Positions 57,069 through 64,000 of a stretch of DNA of 64,000 bases are shown one piece after another (the first letter of the stretch is position 1; each line of letters opens with the position of its first letter). The DNA comes from Geobacter sp. UBA2189. GTDB lineage: Bacteria > Desulfobacterota > Desulfuromonadia > Geobacterales > Pseudopelobacteraceae. Position numbers and translations under genes: made by a program. The stretch covers positions 1 to 64,000 of the forward strand of contig DCVL01000033.1 of NCBI GenBank assembly GCA_002328035.1, read 5' to 3'. The notes beneath the pieces were generated by a model. That model was not told where the DNA came from. It saw only the letters and a program-made list of their open reading frames with translations, and did not search any database.

Positions 57069-57287
57069 TTATTTCATTATCCTGGCAAGCATCCGGTCTA
57101 CCTCTTCAATTACCATAGATGGTATTTGATCTGTTTCCACTATCCTGTTAACGAGATCGGCCTGAATGAAAGATGGTAAAAGTTTCAGTATCTGACTTGA
57201 ATGTTCTGAAGACAGACGGGAAAGTGCAACAGCAATAGTCTGGGGATGCTCGTTTAGGAGCTCTTTTGCAATGTAACGGTAATCCAC
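57069..57287 (-). CDS. Orphan FliG-middle-domain protein
   Basis: A protein of 72 residues if started at GTG 57287, which has gaggaa five bases upstream; an ATG at 57350 in frame would overlap the neighbouring gene by 26 bases and add an unrelated tail. The sequence YIAKELLNEHPQTIAVALSRLSSEHSSQILKLLPSFIQADLVNRIVETDQIPSMVIEEVDRML closely follows the middle domain of FliG, including the EHPQTIA motif. FliG links FliF/FliM in the flagellar rotor, but no flagellar gene is near and the N- and C-terminal domains are missing. Function unknown. Confidence 0.7.
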   Translation of the reverse strand: MDYRYIAKELLNEHPQTIAVALSRLSSEHSSQILKLLPSFIQADLVNRIVETDQIPSMVIEEVDRMLARIMK

Positions 57288-57324
57288 GTTTTCCTCAATG
57301 TTATCGCAGAGCGAATAGCCCCCG

Positions 57325-58599
57325 TCAGAACGGGTAGCCCAAACCGACATAGACAGCCGGCCCTTCCTTGCCGAACCCTACATCCACACGGCCAACTATA
57401 TTAGGACGTACAGTAGCCCTGAAACCTATTCCAGGGTTAAATTCAAAGTTTGCAGCATTAAGTTTTTCAAAATTTTCCATCACAGCGCCAAGATCAACAA
57501 ATGGGGCAAGTTCCCAGTCAGCGGTAACATTAAAAAGTTCCCAGCGAAACAGCCTTATCCGCTCTTCAAGATTTACAAGAAGAAAGCTGTTATCAATAAA
57601 GCGATTCCTGCCATATCCCCTAAGGGTATTCTCTCCACCCAGAATACTCTGCTCAAGAAAAGGTACTTTTCTATTGTCACTGTCTCCAAGCGTTTGATTA
57701 TACATCGTTCTGAACACCGAAATAAAACGCTTTCCCTCATCATGTGGTATAAAACCTTTCAATTCAACCTCATAGTGACGGTAGTCCTCAGCTCCACCCA
57801 ACGCCTTTATTGTAGGTTCGAACGTGATCCTGGCGTAACCGCCAAACGTCGGAAGGGTCTTACTGTCAAAGGTGCTATAGATGAGGGATATTCGGGGTGC
57901 ATTTGTTGTAAATCCGTCTACTCCGGGGACATCAGCAGGATTGAACAGATCGGTTATAAAAGGAACCGTATTCACAGCTCCCCTGCCAATACCAACAGAA
58001 CGAAAGCGATGGCCTATCTCCAGATAGTATTTCCTTCCAAGAAACCATGTTGCAGAGATATTGTATGTAATCTCGCGATTTGTATAATTTGTCTCAAGTT
58101 CTGAAGGCGTATGGGCATGGAAACCATAGAAACGGGAAGAGCCATCTGCAAACCAGCCCAGAAAACCCTTAAGCTCCAGTCTGCCATCCATAAAGCTGGT
58201 ATCTCGAACTCGCGTTTCGTAATCAAAGTTCTTCTTCTGCGATTGAGAAAGGTTGAATTCAATATTTCGGTCAGGATTGGGGTTTAATGCTCCATATACT
58301 GTTCCGGTAAAACCGAAGTTCTCGTTGTAATTAAGCTGCGGAGCCAGCAGTGAGTACACCTCATCCTTCTGATTGTGAATCAGAAAAGCAGACAGGGCGC
58401 CGGCAGTTATCCCTTCGTTCGGCGAGGTAGCAATCACCGGCAATGGCACAGTCACTACCTTTACCTTGTCTCCACAGGAGTCGTCAGTCAGTATAGGCAG
58501 ATTGTCCCTTGGGACAATGGTGGTGCAGCCCGAAAAAAACACGGGGAATAACAGACACAAGCCTGTAATAATGCTGTATTTTAATACCATTCTTAACAT
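57325..58599 (-). CDS. Lipobox-bearing BamA/Omp85-like beta-barrel protein
   Basis: A 424-residue protein. The N-terminal signal ends with a lipobox, FFSGC (C25). Residues 60-424 form a predicted 16-strand barrel like those of BamA/TamA proteins: repeated aromatic strand ends, the ILGGENTLRGYGRNRF segment in the position of the barrel's conserved (V/I)RGY(F/W) motif, and a C-terminal YVGLGYPF with terminal phenylalanine. There are no POTRA domains. It could be an outer-membrane channel or esterase-like surface antigen; not decided. Confidence 0.75.
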   Translation of the reverse strand: MLRMVLKYSIITGLCLLFPVFFSGCTTIVPRDNLPILTDDSCGDKVKVVTVPLPVIATSPNEGITAGALSAFLIHNQKDEVYSLLAPQLNYNENFGFTGTVYGALNPNPDRNIEFNLSQSQKKNFDYETRVRDTSFMDGRLELKGFLGWFADGSSRFYGFHAHTPSELETNYTNREITYNISATWFLGRKYYLEIGHRFRSVGIGRGAVNTVPFITDLFNPADVPGVDGFTTNAPRISLIYSTFDSKTLPTFGGYARITFEPTIKALGGAEDYRHYEVELKGFIPHDEGKRFISVFRTMYNQTLGDSDNRKVPFLEQSILGGENTLRGYGRNRFIDNSFLLVNLEERIRLFRWELFNVTADWELAPFVDLGAVMENFEKLNAANFEFNPGIGFRATVRPNIVGRVDVGFGKEGPAVYVGLGYPF

Positions 58600-58710
58600 A
58601 CTTTTGTTCTACACTGTCTCTGGTAAATCTGTCAACGTTTCAGGTTTACATGCTGTTCCGTTTACTGATACTCTTTTGCCAATTCCATCTTCAGAATCGA
58701 GTAACTTCAG

Positions 58711-60135
58711 ATGAAGTTAAATGCAAAACTGATACTTATAATGCTCTCTCTACTTGTTCTGGCGGTTATTACACTTTTCAGCCTTAACCAGTTTTCTCAA
58801 ACCGCACTTGTTCAGGAGATTCAGGATAGTTCACAGGAGATATCAAAGGCTGTACAGCTAAGTATCGCCGACCTCACTTCAGAGGCTGAAAACTCAAGAC
58901 TCACGGAATTTTACAACAGCGCCCGCCAAAAAGGTATCAACGAGATTAACATCATTAACAGTGAAGGTGAAATCATTGATTCCACAAACCCTGAAAAGAT
59001 TGGAAAGCAGAAGGATCTGAAGAAGCTGGAAAAAGGGGTCAGATCCGCCCCTCGCAAATCCAGTGGAGCCACCATACTCTCACAGCGACCTTACGATGTA
59101 GTTGTGCCGGTAATTGTTGGAGATGAACATCTGGGATACGTCCAGGTAAACATGCTTCTCGATAATATACAGAACATACAGCATTCAAACTTTATCAAAC
59201 GCTTGGCGGCGACGGCAATGGTATTTACCGTTGGTATTGCATTTACTATCTTTCTGGCCAGACGCTACACAGCACCTATACATCGTTTGGCTGAGGATTT
59301 CAAAAAGGTCTCGGCTGGAGATCTTTCCGTAACCATCCCTGTAGAGAGCAATGATGAGATAGGCGAACTTGCAGAGGGATTTAACGAGATGGTTGAAAAG
59401 CTGAGAGAAAGGGATCTTCTTGAAAAAAGGCTTTATGAGGCCGAACATCTCTCACGGGTGGGACAGCTTGCCGCCGGTATAGCCCATGAGATTCGCAATC
59501 CTCTAAATTACATAAGTCTTGCCATTGACCACCTTAGAAGTGAAGTCGTTGCCCAATGCCCTACACGAGCTGCCGAGATGACTGAACTAACAGAAAAAAT
59601 CAGGGAAGAGGTAAGGCGGGCAAACTACATGGTAATAAACTTCATGAACTATGGCCGTCCTCTAAAGATCAGAAAGAGTCTGGTGAACTATAATGAACTG
59701 CTTGAGCGAACACTCTCTGTTCTCAAGGAAAAACTGAAGGAACAGGGAGCAGATATAGAACTTGACATCAGCCCTGAACTTCCACCTCTGCTACTTGATC
59801 CTGAACTGATGAGAAACTGCATAACCAACTTCATAACCAACGCAGCGCAGGCGATGCCAGGCGGAGGCAAGATAACCCTGGGCGCTTCACTCGACAGTTC
59901 AAGACCAGGAACTGTTCGTCTCACATTTGCGGATCAGGGGATAGGTATTGCCGAAGATGATTTGGACAAGATTTTCCAACCATACTTCACCACAAAGGAC
60001 GTAGGCATCGGGTTGGGACTCGCAATAACTGAACGTATAATAAAAGAACATGGCGGCGAAATCATTGCTGAAAGCCGCCCTGGGCACGGGACTCTCTTTA
60101 CCGTATATCTACGGATGGAAGAGACAAAGGGGTAA
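58711..60135 (+). CDS. HAMP sensor histidine kinase (NtrB/ZraS type)
   Basis: A 474-residue membrane kinase: helix 7-25, periplasmic sensor about 26-162, helix 163-186, HAMP about 187-237 (RRYTAPIHRLAEDFKKVSAGDLSVTIPVESNDEIGELAEGFNEM), dimerisation domain with H259 (AGIAHEIRNPLN), and an ATPase domain with NFITNAAQAM, FADQGIGIAEDDLDKIF and GLGLAITERIIKEHGG. No response regulator is adjacent, so the partner is elsewhere; this kinase type usually pairs with a sigma54-dependent regulator. Confidence 0.92.
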   Translation: MKLNAKLILIMLSLLVLAVITLFSLNQFSQTALVQEIQDSSQEISKAVQLSIADLTSEAENSRLTEFYNSARQKGINEINIINSEGEIIDSTNPEKIGKQKDLKKLEKGVRSAPRKSSGATILSQRPYDVVVPVIVGDEHLGYVQVNMLLDNIQNIQHSNFIKRLAATAMVFTVGIAFTIFLARRYTAPIHRLAEDFKKVSAGDLSVTIPVESNDEIGELAEGFNEMVEKLRERDLLEKRLYEAEHLSRVGQLAAGIAHEIRNPLNYISLAIDHLRSEVVAQCPTRAAEMTELTEKIREEVRRANYMVINFMNYGRPLKIRKSLVNYNELLERTLSVLKEKLKEQGADIELDISPELPPLLLDPELMRNCITNFITNAAQAMPGGGKITLGASLDSSRPGTVRLTFADQGIGIAEDDLDKIFQPYFTTKDVGIGLGLAITERIIKEHGGEIIAESRPGHGTLFTVYLRMEETKG

Positions 60136-60147
60136 GCGACCTTATCC

Positions 60148-61950
60148 TTATTTATTCTTCTTCTTCCTCTGGTGGGGGTCAAGCTCCTTCTTACGCAGAC
60201 GTATTGAAACAGGAGTAACCTCAACCAGTTCATCATCATCAATAAATTCAAGAGCCTGTTCCAGAGTCATACTCCGAGGTGGAGTCAACTTAATAGCATC
60301 ATCACTGCCGGAGGCTCTGACGTTTGTCAGCTTCTTCCCTTTATTGGGGTTAACTTCAAGGTCATTATCACGGGCATGCTCTCCTATGATCATCCCTCCG
60401 TAAACCTCAACACCAGCCCCTATGAACAGTGTACCGCGCGGCTGCAACGCATCCAGTGAATATGCTGTAGTTTCGCCATGCTCCATAGCTATGAGTACGC
60501 CGTTCTTCCGTCCCGGGATATCACCGCGGTAAGGGGCGTATTCATGGAAGGTGTGAGTCATAACAGCAGTACCACGGGTATCTGTCAGAACCTCTCCCCT
60601 CAGACCGATAAGACCACGTGCAGGGATTACAAACTCAAGCCTGACCGTCTCACCCATCGGATGCATTGCAATCATCTCTCCCTTACGCGGCCCCATTTTC
60701 TCAATAATAACACCCTGATACTCTGATGCGACATCTACAACCAGATACTCCATAGGTTCCAGCTTTATACCGTCCTTCTCGCGAACAATAACCTCAGGCT
60801 TGGAAACCGCCAGCTCAAAACCCTCACGACGCATATTCTCAATCAGAATGGAGAGATGCAGTTCTCCCCTGCCAGAGATCTTGAAGGTGTCTGGAGAATC
60901 AGTATCCTCAACACGCAGAGAAACATTGGTTCTAAGCTCTTTGGTCAAACGCTCACGGATATTTCTTGAAGTAACCCACTTACCCTCTCGTCCAGCAAAT
61001 GGAGAGGTGTTTACTATAAAGTTCATTGAAAGGGTCGGCTCATCAATAGAGACATATGGCACGGCCACCGGCTCTTCTGCAGAAGCCAGGGTTTCCCCTA
61101 TGCTTATCTCATCAAAGCCTGCAACAGTTACAATATCTCCGGTACCTGCCTCCTGGATTTCAACCTGTTTCAGCCCCTCATAACCGAGCAGCTTTGTAAT
61201 TCTGCCACGGGTGACGCTGCCATTCTGCTTTACCATCGCTACGGTTTCACCGGCCTTCACCTTGCCGTTGAAGATTCGGCCTGTGGCAATCCTGCCGATA
61301 TAATCATTATAATCAATATTGGCTATCAGCATCTGAAACGGGGCATTGGCATCCCCTTTGGGTGGACGCACATTGGATTCAACCACCGCAAAGAGCGGCT
61401 CCATGCTGTTTGACTCTACGTTAACATCAAGTTTCGCAAATCCAAGCTTGGCACTGGTGTAGACAACCGGAAAATCCAGCTGTTCGTCAGAGGCATTAAG
61501 CTCGCAGAACAGATCAAAGACCATGTCAAGAACCTCGTCCGGCCTTGAACCAGGGCGGTCTATCTTGTTTATGACAACTATCGGCTTAAGTCCAAGATCA
61601 AGTGATTTTTTCAGGACGAATCGGGTCTGAGGCATAGGGCCATCAAGCGCATCCACAAGCAGCAGAACCGAATCCACCATCTTAAGCACACGCTCTACCT
61701 CACCACCAAAGTCAGCATGTCCGGGTGTATCCACAATGTTAATCTTATAGCGTCCATGATGAATTGAGAGGTTTTTGGCCAATATGGTTATACCACGCTC
61801 TTTTTCAAGATCGTTGCTATCCATGACACGTTCTGTGATAACCTCATGTTCTCTGAACACCCCTGAATGTTTTAGCATGGCATCAACAAGTGTTGTCTTG
61901 CCGTGGTCAACGTGAGCAATTATAGCTATGTTTCTTATGCTTTCCTGCAT
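60148..61950 (-). CDS. typA: TypA/BipA ribosome-associated GTPase
   Basis: A 600-residue translational GTPase. ATG 61950 is chosen because of gaggag just upstream. It has the G1 loop AHVDHGKTT, DSNDLEKERGITI switch I, DTPGHADF G3, NKIDRPGSRPDEV G4, and the BipA-specific C-terminal domain (HTFHEYAPYRGDIPGRKNGVLI, GGMIIGEHARDNDLEVNPNKGKKLTNVRASGSD). It acts in ribosome assembly at low temperature and under stress. A hairpin followed by a T run lies in its leader. Confidence 0.96.
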   Translation of the reverse strand: MQESIRNIAIIAHVDHGKTTLVDAMLKHSGVFREHEVITERVMDSNDLEKERGITILAKNLSIHHGRYKINIVDTPGHADFGGEVERVLKMVDSVLLLVDALDGPMPQTRFVLKKSLDLGLKPIVVINKIDRPGSRPDEVLDMVFDLFCELNASDEQLDFPVVYTSAKLGFAKLDVNVESNSMEPLFAVVESNVRPPKGDANAPFQMLIANIDYNDYIGRIATGRIFNGKVKAGETVAMVKQNGSVTRGRITKLLGYEGLKQVEIQEAGTGDIVTVAGFDEISIGETLASAEEPVAVPYVSIDEPTLSMNFIVNTSPFAGREGKWVTSRNIRERLTKELRTNVSLRVEDTDSPDTFKISGRGELHLSILIENMRREGFELAVSKPEVIVREKDGIKLEPMEYLVVDVASEYQGVIIEKMGPRKGEMIAMHPMGETVRLEFVIPARGLIGLRGEVLTDTRGTAVMTHTFHEYAPYRGDIPGRKNGVLIAMEHGETTAYSLDALQPRGTLFIGAGVEVYGGMIIGEHARDNDLEVNPNKGKKLTNVRASGSDDAIKLTPPRSMTLEQALEFIDDDELVEVTPVSIRLRKKELDPHQRKKKNK

Positions 61951-61966
61951 TATCTGAACTCCTCGC

Positions 61967-61995
61967 AAAATAAAAGACGGGCCGTTTGGCCCGTC
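61967..61995 (-). terminator. Terminator-like hairpin in the typA leader
   Basis: On the minus strand GACGGGCC (61995-61988) pairs with GGCCCGTC (61983-61976) with a four-base loop, then TTTTATTTT (61975-61967). The typA ATG is 17 bases further on. The hairpin lies downstream of a candidate promoter, so it may be an attenuator. Confidence 0.7.
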
Positions 61996-62006
61996 GGATC
62001 AGTGGC

Positions 62007-62035
62007 ACTATGGCAGATTTTTAACCTAAGGGCAA
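62007..62035 (-). promoter_or_regulatory. Candidate promoter of typA
   Basis: On the minus strand TTGCCC (62035-62030) and CATAGT (62012-62007) are 17 bases apart. Transcription would start near 62000, just before the terminator-like hairpin. Confidence 0.4.
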
Positions 62036-62159
62036 GCTGTTATCCGTTATCGAATTTAACGCAACTTCTGCCTGCCTGTTTAGCTGCATAAATTGGTTGT
62101 CAGCCCTGGCAACCTCTCTAAAATTGAGATTGCAGCCAAATGAGGCTTTTTATATCATG

Positions 62160-62175
62160 TTGGCCTAATGGCCAA
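62160..62175. promoter_or_regulatory. Palindromic operator-like site upstream of uvrB
   Basis: ttggcc-taat-ggccaa, a perfect 16-base palindrome about 40 bases before the uvrB ATG, next to a tatatc -10-like sequence at 62151. It does not match the E. coli LexA box; the Geobacter-type LexA site is different and not clearly matched either. Confidence 0.4.
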
Positions 62176-62215
62176 TAAGCTGCCATACTACTTAATAAAA
62201 CAGGATAAAGCAATA

Positions 62216-64000
62216 ATGCCGCTTTTCAATCTGACAACATCATACAGTCCCAGCGGAGATCAGCCCCAGGCCATAAGTGAACTTGTGGATGGGATAGAGC
62301 GAGGCGAAAAACATCAGGTGTTGCTGGGTGTAACCGGTTCCGGCAAGACATTTACCATGGCAAACGTCATAGCTCGTACCGGTCGCCCCTCTCTCGTTCT
62401 GGCGCCAAACAAGACCCTTGCCGCCCAGCTCTACGGAGAGTTTAAAGATCTTTTTCCCGAAAACGCGGTTGAATACTTCGTTTCCTACTATGACTATTAT
62501 CAGCCGGAGGCCTACCTTCCGAACAGTGATACATTTATAGAAAAGGACTCGGCAATAAACGACGAGATTGACAAGCTGCGTCACTCCGCCACCCGCTCGC
62601 TTCTTACCCGCTCAGATGTTATCATTGTTGCATCCGTATCCTGTATTTACGGGATAGGCTCGCCGGAGGCCTATCAGGCAATGCATATTTTCTTCCATCA
62701 GGGAGATGACTACGGCAGGGACAATCTGCTTAGGAAGCTTGTCGAGATCCAGTATGAGCGAAATGACACCGATTTTCACCGTGGCACTTTTCGTGTCAGG
62801 GGAGATGTTGTTGAAATCTTCCCCGCATATGACAGTGACAGGGCCTTACGGATAGAGTTTTTTGGAGATGAGGTTGAAGCTATCTCACAGATCGATCCGC
62901 TTCGAGGAATTGTCCTCCAAAAACTGTCCAAAGCCGCAATATTTCCGGCTTCTCACTATGTCTCAACCAAAGAGAACCTGGAAAGGGCAATAGAGCAGAT
63001 CCGTCTGGATCTGGAAGAGCGGATCCGCTATTTCAAATCAGATGGAAGAGTTCTGGAGGCTCAGAGGATTGAGCAGAGGACATACTATGACATCGAGATG
63101 ATGGAGGAGATGGGATTCTGCCAAGGGATAGAGAACTATTCCCGCTATCTTGACGGACGCAAGGCAGGTGAAGCCCCTTTTACCCTGATCGATTACTTCC
63201 CTGATAATTTTTTGCTGTTTATCGACGAATCACACATAACCAACTCTCAGGTGGGTGGGATGTACCGCGGAGACAGAAGTCGTAAGGAGACCCTGGTTGA
63301 GTACGGCTTCCGCCTCCCTGCCGCTCTTGATAACAGACCGCTGAATTTTCAGGAATTTGAGTCACGGATCAATCAGGTTGTACATCTCTCTGCCACCCCT
63401 GCCGATTATGAACTGCAACAGACGGGAGGTATTTTTGTTGAACAAGTAATACGCCCGACCGGCCTTGTTGATCCTCCGATAGAGGTAAGGCCGGCAACGG
63501 CTGGAATTTCCTTAGGCCAGGTAGACGATCTGCTGCATGAGGTTCGCCTGACAGTTGCCAGAGGGGAACGTGTCCTTGTCACCACCCTTACAAAACGGAT
63601 GGCGGAAGAGCTGACAAACTACTATCAGGAACTCGGGGTCAGGGTACGCTATCTGCACTCCGATATTGATACGATAGAGCGGATGCAGATACTCCGTTCG
63701 CTTCGGCTGGGTGAGTTTGATCTGCTGGTAGGGATAAACCTGCTAAGGGAAGGGCTTGATCTGCCAGAGGTTTCACTGGTTGCGATCCTTGATGCTGACA
63801 AGGAAGGTTTTCTGCGCTCTACCCGCTCACTTATTCAGACCTGTGGCAGGGCAGCCCGCAATGTATCAGGCAGGGTTCTGATGTATGCCGATACGATAAC
63901 CCGCTCTATGCAGGCCTGCATAGAAGAGACTGAACGGCGCAGAAGAAAACAGCTGTCCTACAATAAAGAAAACGGGATTACCCCTGAAACCGTAAAAAAG
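62216..64000 (+). CDS. uvrB: Excinuclease ABC subunit B (partial, runs off the window)
   Basis: The first 595 residues of UvrB, beginning at ATG 62216 with an aggat site: the Q-motif, Walker A GVTGSGKT, the YYDYYQPEAYLP beta-hairpin, DESHIT, YLHSDIDTIERMQILRSLRLGEFDLLVGINLLREGLDLPEVSLVAILDADKEGFLRS and the GRAARN region. It is the damage-verifying subunit of nucleotide-excision repair. The stop lies beyond 64000. No terminator can be seen. Confidence 0.98.
   Translation, partial: MPLFNLTTSYSPSGDQPQAISELVDGIERGEKHQVLLGVTGSGKTFTMANVIARTGRPSLVLAPNKTLAAQLYGEFKDLFPENAVEYFVSYYDYYQPEAYLPNSDTFIEKDSAINDEIDKLRHSATRSLLTRSDVIIVASVSCIYGIGSPEAYQAMHIFFHQGDDYGRDNLLRKLVEIQYERNDTDFHRGTFRVRGDVVEIFPAYDSDRALRIEFFGDEVEAISQIDPLRGIVLQKLSKAAIFPASHYVSTKENLERAIEQIRLDLEERIRYFKSDGRVLEAQRIEQRTYYDIEMMEEMGFCQGIENYSRYLDGRKAGEAPFTLIDYFPDNFLLFIDESHITNSQVGGMYRGDRSRKETLVEYGFRLPAALDNRPLNFQEFESRINQVVHLSATPADYELQQTGGIFVEQVIRPTGLVDPPIEVRPATAGISLGQVDDLLHEVRLTVARGERVLVTTLTKRMAEELTNYYQELGVRVRYLHSDIDTIERMQILRSLRLGEFDLLVGINLLREGLDLPEVSLVAILDADKEGFLRSTRSLIQTCGRAARNVSGRVLMYADTITRSMQACIEETERRRRKQLSYNKENGITPETVKK

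Noticed and set aside
57288..57350. The longer ATG start for the FliG-like gene
   Set aside because: It overlaps the barrel gene's stop by 26 bases and adds 21 residues unlike FliG, while GTG at 57287 has a clear ribosome-binding site.

Overview
The window looks like a chromosomal stretch, probably not far from the replication origin, of an anaerobic Geobacter-like member of the Desulfuromonadia. This is inferred from gene content: an hdrCBA-flxDCBA electron-bifurcation operon, an octaheme c-type cytochrome of the tetrathionate-reductase family, a hopanoid glycosyltransferase, parAB beside an F1Fo-ATPase operon with split b/b' subunits and no a or c genes, and many lipoproteins and exported proteins. 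Base composition looks moderate (not computed). No tRNA or rRNA gene was seen.

Layout. 1-908: the leader-distal end of a CRISPR array, a BrnT/BrnA toxin-antitoxin pair, and a lone decayed repeat beyond it. 1010-2581: a zinc-ribbon membrane protein with an FDFG-rich linker. 2686-10411 (minus): one operon, hdrC-hdrB-receiver-hdrA-flxD-flxC-flxB-flxA-slyD-like. 10625-12046: octaheme cytochrome. 12453-13600: purE and a beta-carbonic anhydrase. 13649-17353: four exported proteins, including a caspase/gingipain-like protein. 17359-25266 (minus): hpnI, mnmM-like, a SPOR protein, argS, a 58-residue four-cysteine protein, ftsB, UDP-xylose synthase, UDP-glucose dehydrogenase and rsmI. 25367-31305 (minus): atpC-D-G-A-H-F-F'. 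31452-34058 (minus): parB, parA, an RluA-type pseudouridine synthase. 34216-37949: two paralogous proteins of unknown function flanking a TPR protein. 37966-40493: trmJ-like, SemiSWEET, lemA, TPM protein. 40578-46978: six consecutive exported or lipid-anchored proteins, at least three of them tandem paralogues, with distant resemblance to FlgT/CsgG-type envelope proteins. 47004-47665: a YvlD-like membrane protein and a GGQ release-factor-like protein.

47822-56515 is a defence island: an AbrB/RelE-like pair, a type I restriction-modification operon (hsdM, HEPN, MNT, hsdS, rhuM, hsdR), and a NadS-type antitoxin whose toxin gene is broken. 56774-64000: a small helical protein, an orphan FliG-middle-domain protein, a lipobox-bearing beta-barrel protein, a sensor kinase, typA with a terminator in its leader, and the start of uvrB, which runs off the window.

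The best candidates for something undescribed are the six-gene exported cluster at 40578-46978, the caspase-like exported protein with tandem C-terminal repeats, the restriction operon carrying a HEPN/MNT pair with a shared short repeat in two unrelated C-termini, and the orphan FliG-domain protein beside an outer-membrane barrel. No database search was possible; family assignments rest on motifs read directly from the translations.
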